Positions 22,411 to 34,199 of a DNA stretch of 64,000 bases are shown here, one piece after another; positions within the stretch are counted from its first letter, which is position 1, and every line of letters begins with the position of its first letter. The notes beneath the pieces were generated by a model. The model ran no database searches and was not told the DNA's origin. It worked only from the letters and a program-made list of their open reading frames with translations. The translations under genes were made by a program, and so were the position numbers. The stretch comes from Haematobia irritans (lineage: Eukaryota > Arthropoda > Insecta > Diptera > Muscidae), in assembly GCF_050003625.1 (NCBI RefSeq), contig NW_027445852.1:372001-436000 (forward strand). The letters are read 5' to 3'.

Positions 22411-25400
22411 AAATTTCAATTTTTTGAGGATTTTCGTCGAAATTTGGATTTTTTGGGAGTGATCACGAATTGAGGTCCTTTTGGCTCTAGGACGCATATT
22501 TAAGGAGTTATGGCCAAAATAAGTTTTTCATATAAAAATTTCAATTTTTTGAGGATTTTCATCAAAATTTTGATTTTTTGGGGATGGTCACGAATTGAGG
22601 TCCTTTTGGCTCTAGGACGCATATTTAAGGAGTTATGGCCAAAATAAGTTTTTCATATAAAAATTTCATTTTTTTGAGGATTTTCGTCGAAATTTTGATT
22701 TTTTGGGGGTGGTCACGAATTGAGGTCCTTTTGGCTCTAGGACGCATATTTAAGGAGTTATGGCCACAATAAGTTTTTCATATAAAAATTTCATTTTTTT
22801 GAGGATTTTCGTCGAAATTTGGATTTTTTGCGGGTGGTCACGAATTGAGGTCCTTTTGGCTCTAGGACGCATATTTAAGGAGTTATGGCCAAAATAAGTT
22901 TTTCATATAAAATTTTCAATTTTTTGAGGATTTTCATCAAAATTTTGATTTTTTGGGGGTGGTCACGAATTGAGGTCATTTTGGCTCTGGGACGCATATT
23001 TAAGGAGTTGTGGCCAAAATAAGTTTTTCATATAAAAATTTCATTTTTTTGAGGATTGTCATCAAAATTTTGATTTTGTGGGAGTGATCACGAATTGAGG
23101 TCCTTTTGGCTCTAGGACGCATATTTAAGGAGTTATGGCCAAAATAAGTTTTTCATATAAAATTTCAATTTTTTGAGGATTTTCGTCGAAATTTGGATTT
23201 TTTGGGGGTGGTCACGAATTGAGGTCCTTTTGGCTCTAGGACGCATATTTAAGGAGTTATGGCCAAAATAAGTTTCTCATATAAAAATTTCAATTTTTTG
23301 AGGATTTTCATCAAAATTTTGATTTTTTGGGAGTGATCACGAATTGAGGTCCTTTTGGCTCTAGGACGCATATTTAAGGAGTTATGGCCAAAATAAGTTT
23401 TTCATATAAAAATTTCAATTTTTTGAGGATTTTCATCAAAATTTTGATTTTTTGGGGATGGTCACGAATTGAGGTCCTTTTGGCTCTAGGAAGCATATTT
23501 AAGGAGTTATGGCCAAAATAAGTTTTTCATATAAAAATTTCAATTTTTTGAGGATTTTCGTCGAAATTTGGATTTTTTGGGGGTGGTCACGAATTGAGGT
23601 CATTTTGGCTCTAGGACGCATATTTAAGGAGTTATGGCCAAAATAAGTTTTTTATATAAAAATTTCAATTTTTTGAGGATTGTCATCAAAATTTTGATTT
23701 TTTGGGAGTGATCACGAATTGAGGTCCTTTTGGCTCTAGGACGCATATTTAAGGAGTTATGGGCAAAATAAGTTTTCATATAAAAATTTCATTTTTTTGA
23801 GGATTTTCGTCGAAATTTTGATTTTTTGGGGATGGTCACGAATTGAGGTCCTTTTGGCTCTAGGACGCATATTTAAGGAGTTATGGCCAAAATAAGTTTC
23901 TCATATAAAAATTTCAATTTTTTGAGGATTTTCGTCGAAATTTGGATTTTTAGGGGGTGGTCACGAATTGAGGTCCTTTTGGCTCTAGGACGCATATTTA
24001 AGGAGTTATGGCCCCAAATAAGTTTTTCATATAAAAATTTCAATTTTTTGAGGATTTTCGTCGAAATTTGGATTTTTTGGGGGTGGTCACGAATTGAGGT
24101 CCTTTTGGCGCTAGGACGCATATTTAAGGAGTTATGGCCAAAATAAGTTTTTCATATAAAAATTTCAATTTTTTGAGGATTTTCATCAAAATTTTGATTT
24201 TTTGGGAGTGATCACGAATTGAGGTCCTTTTGGCTCTAGGACGCATATTTAAGGAGTTATGGCCAAAATAAGTTTTTCATATAAAAATTTCATTTTTTTG
24301 AGGATTTTCGTCGAAATTTTGATTTTTTGGGGGTGGTCACGAATTGAGGTCCTTTTGGCTCTAGGACGCATATTTAAGGAGTTATGGCCAAAATAAGTTT
24401 TTTATATAAAAATTTCAATTTTTTGAGGATTTTCATCAAAATTTTGATTTTTTGGGAGTGATCACGAATTGAGGTCCTTTTGGCTCTAGGACGCATATTT
24501 AAGGAGTTATGGCCAAAATAAGTTTTTCATATAAAAATTTCATTTTTTTGAGGATTTTCGTCGAAATTTTGATTTTTTGGGGGTGGTCACGAATTGAGGT
24601 CCTTTTGGCTCTAGGACGCATATTTAAGGAGTTGTGGCCAAAATAAGTTTTTCATATAAAAATTTCATTTTTTTGAGGATTTTCGTCGAAATTTTGATTT
24701 TTTGGGGGTGGTCACGAATTGAGGTCCTTTTGGCTCTAGGACGCATATTTAAGGAGTTGTGGCCAAAATAAGTTTTTCATATAAAAATTTCAATTTTTTG
24801 AGGATTTTCGTCGAAATTTGGATTTTTAGGGGGTGGTCACGAATTGAGGTCCTTTTGGCTCTAGGACGCATATTTAAGGAGTTATGGCCAAAATAAGTTT
24901 TTCATATAAAAATTTCAATTTTTTGAGGATTTTCGTCGAAATTTGGATTTTTTGCGGGTGGTCACGAATTGAGGTCCTTTTGGCTCTAGGACGCATATTT
25001 AAGGAGTTATGGCCACAATAAGTTTTTCATATAAAAATTTCAATTTTCTGAGGATTTTCGTCGAAATTTGGATTTTTGGGGGTGATCACGAATTGAGGTC
25101 CTTTTGGCTCTAGGACGCATATTTAAGGAGTTATGGGCAAAATAAGTTTTTCATATAAAAATTTCATTTTTTTGAGGATTTTCGTCGAAATTTTGATTTT
25201 TTGGGGGTGGTCACGAATTGAGGTCCTTTTGGCTCTAGGACGCATATTTAAGGAGTTATGGCCAAAATAAGTTTTTCATATAAAAATTTCAATTTTTTGA
25301 GGATTTTCATCAAAATTTTGATTTTTTGGGGATGGTCACGAATTGAGGTCCTTTTGGCTCTAGGACGCATATTTAAGGAGTTATGGCCAAAATAAGTTTT

Positions 25401-25620
25401 TCATATAAAAATTTCAATTTTTTGAGGATTTTCGTCGAAATTTGGATTTTTTGGGGGTGGTCACGAATTGAGGTCCTTTTGGCTCTAGGACGCATATTTA
25501 AGGAGTTATGGCCCAAAATAAGTTTTTCATATAAAAATTTCAATTTTTTGAGGATTTTCGTCGAAATTTGGATTTTTTGGGGGTGGTCACGAATTGAGGT
25601 CCTTTTGGCTCTAGGACGCA
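22411..25620. repeat. Heterogeneous satellite segment without a clear higher-order partner
   Basis: Only monomers are present. Variant order is not one I could match over more than a few units elsewhere. Local oddities include GGCCCCAAATAAG near 24,011, TAAAATTTTC near 22,910, and one-base-shorter TAAAATTTC units near 23,160. I see no unique sequence. Confidence 0.7.
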
Positions 25621-27209
25621 TATTTAAGGAGTTATGGCCAAAATAAGTTTTTCATATAAAAATTTCAATTTTTTGAGGATTTTCATCAAAATTTTGATTT
25701 TTTGGGAGTGATCACGAATTGAGGTCCTTTTGGCTCTAGGACGCATATTTAAGGAGTTATGGCCAAAGTAAGTTTTTCATATAAAAATTTCAATTTTCTG
25801 AGGATTTTCATCAAAATTTTGATTTTTTGGGGATGGTCACGAATTGAGGTCCTTTTGGCTCTAGGACGCATATTTAAGGAGTTATGGCCAAAATAAATTT
25901 TTCATATAAAAATTTCAATTTTTTGAGGATTGTCATCAAAATTTTGATTTTTTGGGGGTGGTCACGAATTGAGGTCCTTTTGGCTCTAGGACGCATATTT
26001 AAGGAGTTATGGCCAAAATAAGTTTTTCATATAAAAATTTAAATTTTTTGAGGATTTTCATCAAAATTTTGATTTTTTGGGAGTGATCACGAATTGAGGT
26101 CCTTTTGGCTCTAGGACGCATATTTAAGGAGTTATGGCCAAAATAAGTTTTTCATATAAAAATTTCAATTTTCTGAGGATTTTCATCAAAATTTTGATTT
26201 TTTGGGGGTGGTCACGAATTGAGGTCCTTTTGGCTCTAGGAAGCATATTTAAGGAGTTATGGCCAAAATAAGTTTTTCATATAAAAATTTCAATTTTTTG
26301 AGGATTTTCATCAAAATTTTGATTTTTTGGGGATGGTCACGAATTGAGGTCCTTTTGGCTCTAGGACGCATATTTAAGGAGTTATGGCCAAAATAAGTTT
26401 TTTATATAAAAATTTCAATTTTTTGAGGATTTTCGTCGAAATTTGGATTTTTTGGGGGTGGTCACGAATTGAGGTCCTTTTGGCGCTAGGACGCATATTT
26501 AAGGAGTTATGGCCAAAATAAGTTTTTCATATAAAAATTTCAATTTTTTGAGGATTTTCATCAAAATTTTGATTTTTTGGGAGTGATCACGAATTGAGGT
26601 CATTTTGGCTCTAGGACGCATATTTAAGGAGTTATGGCCCAAATAAGTTTTTCATATAAAAATTTCAATTTTTTGAGGATTTTCGTCGAAATTTGGATTT
26701 TTTGGGGGTGGTCACGAATTGAGGTCCTTTTGGCTCTAGGACGCATATTTAAGGAGTTATGGCCAAAATAAGTTTTTCATATAAAAATTTCAATTTTTTG
26801 AGGATTTTCATCAAAATTTGGATTTTTTGGGGGTGGTCACGAATTGAGGTCATTTTGGCTCTAGGACGCATATTTAAGGAGTTATGGCCAAAATAAGTTT
26901 CTCATATAAAAATTTCAATTTTTTGAGGATTTTCGTCGAAATTTGGATTTTTTGGGGGTGGTCACGAATTGAGGTCCTTTTGGCTCTAGGACGCATATTT
27001 AAGGAGTTATGGCCAAAATAAGTTTTTCATGTAAAAATTTCAATTTTTAGAGGATTTTCATCAAAATTTTGATTTTTTGGGGATGGTCACGAATTGAGGT
27101 CCTTTTGGCACTAGGACGCATATTTAAGGAGTTATGGCCAAAATAAGTTTTTCATATAAAAATTTCAATTTTTTGAGGATTTTCGTCGAAATTTGGATTT
27201 TTAGGGGGT
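25621..27209. repeat. Recurrent ~1.6 kb segment, copy 1 of 3
   Basis: The rare AAAATAAATTTTTC substitution at 25,890 is matched at 38,948 and 44,059. Around it the monomer order is shared: CAATTTTCTG; AAATAAATTT with TGTCATC; TAAATTTTTTG; CAATTTTCTG; AAGCAT; GTTTTTTATAT; CGCTAGGA; TCATTTTGG with GGCCCAAATAAG; GTTTCTCATAT. Offsets are 13,058 and 18,169. The match to the 38.7 kb copy continues past 27,209 to about 28,065, so this segment and the next were once one unit. Confidence 0.8.
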
Positions 27210-27824
27210 GGTCACGAATTGAGGTCCTTTTGGCTCTAGGACGCATATTTAAGGAGTTATGGCCAAAATAAGTTTTTCATATAAAAATTTCAATTTTTTG
27301 AGGATTTTCGTCGAAATTTGGATTTTTTGGGGATGGTCACGAATTGAGGTCCTTTTGGCTCTAGGACGCATATTTAAGGAGTTATGGCCCAAAATAAGTT
27401 TTTCATATAAAAATTTCAATTTTCTGAGGATTTTCATCAAAATTTGGATTTTTTGGGGGTGGTCACGAATTGAGGTCATTTTGGCTCTAGGACGCATATT
27501 TAAGGAGTTATGGCCCAAAATAAGTTTTTCATATAAAAATTTCAATTTTCTGAGGATTTTCATCAAAATTTTGATTTTTTGGGAGTGATCACGAATTGAG
27601 GTCCTTTCGGCTCTAGGACGCATATTTAAGGAGTTATGGCCAAAATAAGTTTTTCATATAAAAATTTCAATTTTTTGAGGATTTTCGTCGAAATTTTGAT
27701 TTTGTGGGAGTGATCACGAATTGAGGTCCTTTTGGCTCTAGGACGCATATTTAAGGAGTTATGGCCAAAATAAGTTTTTCATATAAAAATTTCATTTTTT
27801 TGAGGATTGTCATCACAATTTTGA

Positions 27825-27850
27825 TTTTGTGGGAGTTATGGCCAAAATAA
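27825..27850. repeat. 47 bp deletion monomer, copy 1 of 6
   Basis: GTGGGAG is joined directly to TTATGGCC at 27,831, so the monomer lacks the linker end and m1-m41. GGAG lies at both ends of the missing stretch (GGGAG of the linker, AAGGAG at m41), which fits a deletion between short direct repeats. This copy has CATCACAATT just upstream. Confidence 0.88.
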
Positions 27851-28652
27851 GTTTTTCATATAAAATTTCAATTTTTTGAGGATTTTCGTCGAAATTTTGA
27901 TTTTGTGGGAGTGATCACGAATTGAGGTCCTTTTGGCTCTAGGACGCATATTTAAGGAGTTATGGCCAAAATAAGTTTTTCATATAAAAATTTCATTTTT
28001 TTGAGGATTTTCATCAAAATTTTGATTTTTTGGGAGTGATCACGAATTGAGGTCCTTTTGGCTATAGGACGCATATTTAAGGAGTTATGGCCAAAATAAG
28101 TTTTTCATATAAAAATTTCAATTTTTTGAGGATTTTCGTCGAAATTTGGATTTTTAGGGGGTGGTCACGAATTGAGGTCCTTTTGGCTCTAGGACGCATA
28201 TTTAAGGAGTTATGGCCCAAAATAAGTTTTTCATATAAAAATTTCAATTTTCTGAGGATTTTCATCAAAATTTGGATTTTTTGGGGGTGGTCACGAATTG
28301 AGGTCATTTTGGCTCTAGGACGCATATTTAAGGAGTTATGGCCCAAAATAAGTTTTTCATATAAAAATTTCAATTTTCTGAGGATTTTCATCAAAATTTT
28401 GATTTTTTGGGAGTGATCACGAATTGAGGTCCTTTCGGCTCTAGGACGCATATTTAAGGAGTTATGGCCAAAATAAGTTTTTCATATAAAAATTTCAATT
28501 TTTTGAGGATTTTCGTCGAAATTTTGATTTTGTGGGAGTGATCACGAATTGAGGTCCTTTTGGCTCTAGGACGCATATTTAAGGAGTTATGGCCAAAATA
28601 AGTTTTTCATATAAAAATTTCATTTTTTTGAGGATTGTCATCACAATTTTGA

Positions 28653-28678
28653 TTTTGTGGGAGTTATGGCCAAAATAA
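28653..28678. repeat. 47 bp deletion monomer, copy 2 of 6
   Basis: Same junction at 28,659, 828 bp after copy 1, with the same CATCACAATT. Confidence 0.88.
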
Positions 28679-30854
28679 GTTTTTCATATAAAATTTCAAT
28701 TTTTTGAGGATTTTCGTCGAAATTTTGATTTTGTGGGAGTGATCACGAATTGAGGTCCTTTTGGCTCTAGGACGCATATTTAAGGAGTTATGGCCAAAAT
28801 AAGTTTTTCATATAAAAATTTCATTTTTTTGAGGATTTTCATCAAAATTTTGATTTTTTGGGAGTGATCACGAATTGAGGTCCTTTTGGCTATAGGACGC
28901 ATATTTAAGGAGTTATGGCCAAAATAAGTTTTTCATATAAAAATTTCAATTTTTGAGGATTTTCATCAAAATTTTGATTTTTTGGGGATGGTCACGAATT
29001 GAGGTCCTTTTGGCTCTAGGAAGCATATTTAAGGAGTTATGGCCAAAATAAGTTTTTCATATAAAAATTTCAATTTTTTGAGGATTTTCGTCGAAATTTG
29101 GATTTTTAGGGGGTGGTCACGAATTGAGGTCCTTTTGGCTCTAGGACGCATATTTAAGGAGTTATGGCCAAAATAAGTTTTTCATATAAAAATTTCAATT
29201 TTTTGAGGATTTTCGTCGAAATTTGGATTTTTTGGGGGTGGTCACGAATTGAGGTCCTTTTGGCTCTAGGACGCATATTTAAGGAGTTGTGGCCAAAATA
29301 AGTTTTTCATATAAAATTTTCAATTTTTTGAGGATTTTCGTCGAAATTTGGATTTTTTGGGGGTGGTCACGAATTGAGGTCCTTTTGGCTCTAGGACGCA
29401 TATTTAAGGAGTTATGGCCCAAAATAAGTTTTTCATATAAAAATTTCAATTTTTTGAGGATTTTCGTCGAAATTTGGATTTTTTGGGGGTGGTCACGAAT
29501 TGAGGTCCTTTTGGCTCTAGGACGCATATTTAAGGAGTTATGGCCAAAATAAGTTTTTCATATAAAAATTTCATTTTTTTGAGGATTTTCGTCGAAATTT
29601 TGATTTTTTGGGGGTGGTCACGAATTGAGGTCCTTTTGGCTCTAGGACGCATATTTAAGGAGTTATGGCCAAAATAAGTTTTTCATATAAAAATTTCATT
29701 TTTTTGAGGATTTTCGTCGAAATTTTGATTTTTTGGGGGTGGTCACGAATTGAGGTCCTTTTGGCTCTAGGACGCATATTTAAGGAGTTATGGCCAAAAT
29801 AAGTTTTTCATATAAAAATTTCATTTTTTTGAGGATTTTCGTCGAAATTTTGATTTTTTGGGGGTGGTCACGAATTGAGGTCCTTTTGGCTCTAGGACGC
29901 ATATTTAAGGAGTTATGGCCAAAATAAGTTTTTCATATAAAAATTTCAATTTTTTGAGGATTTTCATCAAAATTTTGATTTTTTGGGGATGGTCACGAAT
30001 TGAGGTCCTTTTGGCTCTAGGACGCATATTTAAGGAGTTATGGCCAAAATAAGTTTCTCATATAAAAATTTCTATTTTTTGAGGATTTCATCAAAATTTT
30101 GATTTTTTGGGGATGGTCACGAATTGAGGTCCTTTTGGCTCTAGGACGCATATTTAAGGAGTTATGGCCAAAATAAGTTTTTCATATAAAAATTTCATTT
30201 TTTTGAGGATTGTCATCAAAATTTTGATTTTTAGGGGGTGGTCACGAATTGAGGTCCTTTTGGCTCTAGGACGCATATTTAAGGAGTTATGGCCAAAATA
30301 AGTTTTTCATATAAAAATTTCAATTTTTTGAGGATTTTCGTCGAAATTTGGATTTTTTGGGGATGGTCACGAATTGAGGTCCTTTTGGCTCTAGGACGCA
30401 TATTTAAGGAGTTATGGCCCAAAATAAGTTTTTCATATAAAAATTTCAATTTTCTGAGGATTTTCATCAAAATTTGGATTTTTTGGGGGTGGTCACGAAT
30501 TGAGGTCATTTTGGCTCTAGGACGCATATTTAAGGAGTTATGGCCCAAAATAAGTTTTTCATATAAAAATTTCAATTTTCTGAGGATTTTCATCAAAATT
30601 TTGATTTTTTGGGAGTGATCACGAATTGAGGTCCTTTCGGCTCTAGGACGCATATTTAAGGAGTTATGGCCAAAATAAGTTTTTCATATAAAAATTTCAA
30701 TTTTTTGAGGATTTTCGTCGAAATTTTGATTTTGTGGGAGTGATCACGAATTGAGGTCCTTTTGGCTCTAGGACGCATATTTAAGGAGTTATGGCCAAAA
30801 TAAGTTTTTCATATAAAAATTTCATTTTTTTGAGGATTGTCATCACAATTTTGA

Positions 30855-30880
30855 TTTTGTGGGAGTTATGGCCAAAATAA
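30855..30880. repeat. 47 bp deletion monomer, copy 3 of 6
   Basis: Same junction at 30,861, with CATCACAATT; belongs to the second 3.1 kb unit. Confidence 0.88.
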
Positions 30881-31807
30881 GTTTTTCATATAAAATTTCA
30901 ATTTTTTGAGGATTTTCGTCGAAATTTTGATTTTGTGGGAGTGATCACGAATTGAGGTCCTTTTGGCTCTAGGACGCATATTTAAGGAGTTATGGCCAAA
31001 ATAAGTTTTTCATATAAAAATTTCATTTTTTTGAGGATTTTCATCAAAATTTTGATTTTTTGGGAGTGATCACGAATTGAGGTCCTTTTGGCTATAGGAC
31101 GCATATTTAAGGAGTTATGGCCAAAATAAGTTTTTCATATAAAAATTTCAATTTTTTGAGGATTTTCGTCGAAATTTGGATTTTTAGGGGGTGGTCACGA
31201 ATTGAGGTCCTTTTGGCTCTAGGACGCATATTTAAGGAGTTATGGCCAAAATAAGTTTTTCATATAAAAATTTCAATTTTTTGAGGATTTTCGTCGAAAT
31301 TTGGATTTTTTGGGGATGGTCACGAATTGAGGTCCTTTTGGCTCTAGGACGCATATTTAAGGAGTTATGGCCCAAAATAAGTTTTTCATATAAAAATTTC
31401 AATTTTCTGAGGATTTTCATCAAAATTTGGATTTTTTGGGGGTGGTCACGAATTGAGGTCATTTTGGCTCTAGGACGCATATTTAAGGAGTTATGGCCCA
31501 AAATAAGTTTTTCATATAAAAATTTCAATTTTCTGAGGATTTTCATCAAAATTTTGATTTTTTGGGAGTGATCACGAATTGAGGTCCTTTCGGCTCTAGG
31601 ACGCATATTTAAGGAGTTATGGCCAAAATAAGTTTTTCATATAAAAATTTCAATTTTTTGAGGATTTTCGTCGAAATTTTGATTTTGTGGGAGTGATCAC
31701 GAATTGAGGTCCTTTTGGCTCTAGGACGCATATTTAAGGAGTTATGGCCAAAATAAGTTTTTCATATAAAAATTTCATTTTTTTGAGGATTGTCATCACA
31801 ATTTTGA

Positions 31808-31833
31808 TTTTGTGGGAGTTATGGCCAAAATAA
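31808..31833. repeat. 47 bp deletion monomer, copy 4 of 6
   Basis: Same junction at 31,814, 953 bp after copy 3, with CATCACAATT. Confidence 0.88.
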
Positions 31834-33385
31834 GTTTTTCATATAAAATTTCAATTTTTTGAGGATTTTCGTCGAAATTTTGATTTTGTGGGAGTGATCA
31901 CGAATTGAGGTCCTTTTGGCTCTAGGACGCATATTTAAGGAGTTATGGCCAAAATAAGTTTTTCATATAAAAATTTCATTTTTTTGAGGATTTTCATCAA
32001 AATTTTGATTTTTTGGGAGTGATCACGAATTGAGGTCCTTTTGGCTATAGGACGCATATTTAAGGAGTTATGGCCAAAATAAGTTTTTCATATAAAAATT
32101 TCAATTTTTTGAGGATTTTCATCAAAATTTTGATTTTTTGGGGATGGTCACGAATTGAGGTCCTTTTGGCTCTAGGAAGCATATTTAAGGAGTTATGGCC
32201 AAAATAAGTTTTTCATATAAAAATTTCAATTTTTTGAGGATTTTCGTCGAAATTTGGATTTTTAGGGGGTGGTCACGAATTGAGGTCCTTTTGGCTCTAG
32301 GACGCATATTTAAGGAGTTATGGCCAAAATAAGTTTTTCATATAAAAATTTCAATTTTTTGAGGATTTTCGTCGAAATTTGGATTTTTTGGGGGTGGTCA
32401 CGAATTGAGGTCCTTTTGGCTCTAGGACGCATATTTAAGGAGTTGTGGCCAAAATAAGTTTTTCATATAAAATTTTAAATTTTTTGAGGATTTTCGTCGA
32501 AATTTGGATTTTTTGGGGGTGGTCACGAATTGAGGTCCTTTTGGCTCTAGGACGCATATTTAAGGAGTTATGGCCCAAAATAAGTTTTTCATATAAAAAT
32601 TTCAATTTTTTGAGGATTTTCGTCGAAATTTGGATTTTTTGGGGGTGGTCACGAATTGAGGTCCTTTTGGCTCTAGGACGCATATTTAAGGAGTTATGGC
32701 CAAAATAAGTTTTTCATATAAAAATTTCATTTTTTTGAGGATTTTCGTCGAAATTTTGATTTTTTGGGGGTGGTCACGAATTGAGGTCCTTTTGGCTCTA
32801 GGACGCATATTTAAGGAGTTATGGCCAAAATAAGTTTTTCATATAAAAATTTCATTTTTTTGAGGATTTTCGTCGAAATTTTGATTTTTTGGGGGTGGTC
32901 ACGAATTGAGGTCCTTTTGGCTCTAGGACGCATATTTAAGGAGTTATGGCCAAAATAAGTTTTTCATATAAAAATTTCATTTTTTTGAGGATTTTCGTCG
33001 AAATTTTGATTTTTTGGGGGTGGTCACGAATTGAGGTCCTTTTGGCTCTAGGACGCATATTTAAGGAGTTATGGCCAAAATAAGTTTTTCATATAAAAAT
33101 TTCAATTTTTTGAGGATTTTCATCAAAATTTTGATTTTTTGGGGATGGTCACGAATTGAGGTCCTTTTGGCTCTAGGACGCATATTTAAGGAGTTATGGC
33201 CAAAATAAGTTTCTCATATAAAAATTTCTATTTTTTGAGGATTTCATCAAAATTTTGATTTTTTGGGGATGGTCACGAATTGAGGTCCTTTTGGCTCTAG
33301 GACGCATATTTAAGGAGTTATGGCCAAAATAAGTTTTTCATATAAAAATTTCATTTTTTTGAGGATTGTCATCAAAATTTTGATT

Positions 33386-34199
33386 TTGTGGGAGTGATCA
33401 CGAATTGAGGTCCTTTTGGCTCTAGGACGCATATTTAAGGAGTTATGGCCAAAATAAGTTTTTCATATAAAAATTTCATTTTTTTGAGGATTTTCGTCGA
33501 AATTTTGATTTTTTGGGGGTGGTCACGAATTGAGGTCCTTTTGGCTCTAGGACGCATATTTAAGGAGTTATGGCCAAAATAAGTTTTTCATATAAAAATT
33601 TAAATTTTTTGAGGATTTTCATCAAAATTTTGATTTTTTGGGGATGGTCACGAATTGAGGTCCTTTTGGCTCTAGGACGCATATTTAAGGAGTTATGGCC
33701 AAAATAAATTTTTCATATAAAATTTCAATTTTTTGAGGATTTTCATCAAAATTTTGATTTTTTGGGAGTGATCACGAATTGAGGTCCTTTTGGCTCTAGG
33801 ACGCATATTTAAGGAGTTATGGCCAAAATAAGTTTTTCATATAAAAATTTCAATTTTTTGAGGATTTTCGTCGAAATTTGGATTTATTGGGGATGGTCAC
33901 GAATTGAGGTCCTTTTGGCTCTAGGACGCATATTTAAGGAGTTATGGCCAAAATAAGTTTTTCATATAAAAATTTCAATTTTTTGAGGATTTTCATCAAA
34001 ATTTTGATTTTTTGGGAGTGATCACGAATTGAGGTCCTTTTGGCTCTAGGACGCATATTTAAGGAGTTATGGCCAAAATAAGTTTTTCATATAAAATTTC
34101 AATTTTTTGAGGATTTTCGTCGAAATTTGGATTTATTGGGGATGGTCACGAATTGAGGTCCTTTTGGCTCTAGGACGCATATTTAAGGAGTTATGGCCA
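33386..34199. repeat. Satellite segment between higher-order blocks
   Basis: Monomers only. It has one AAATAAATTTTTC unit (33,701) and two units with GATTTATTGGGGATGG (near 33,880 and 34,130) alternating with GGGAGTGATCAC units. I could not match it to a longer duplicated block. Confidence 0.6.

Larger units (their letters stand above)
27210..30239. repeat. 3.03 kb higher-order unit, copy 1 (with internal 828 bp tandem duplication)
   Basis: It is followed directly by a second copy at offset 3,030 on the left and 3,155-3,156 on the right. Inside, the blocks starting near 27,377 and 28,205 are 828 bp apart. Each has two successive GGCCCAAAA units, a CCTTTCGGCT substitution (27,605 and 28,433) and a monomer with a 47 bp deletion (27,831 and 28,659). 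Against copy 2 this copy lacks one monomer near 28,190, which explains 828 versus 953 bp. Confidence 0.85.
30240..33385. repeat. 3.16 kb higher-order unit, copy 2 (with internal 953 bp tandem duplication)
   Basis: This is the head-to-tail partner of 27,210-30,239. Its 47 bp deletion monomers are at 30,861 and 31,814, and its CCTTTCGGCT substitutions near 30,635 and 31,588. The TTTCTATTTTTTG unit with GGATTTCATC near 33,227 matches 30,071 at offset 3,156. The right edge is where GATTTTTAGGGGG of copy 1 gives way to GATTTTGTGGGAG, about 33,385. Confidence 0.85.
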
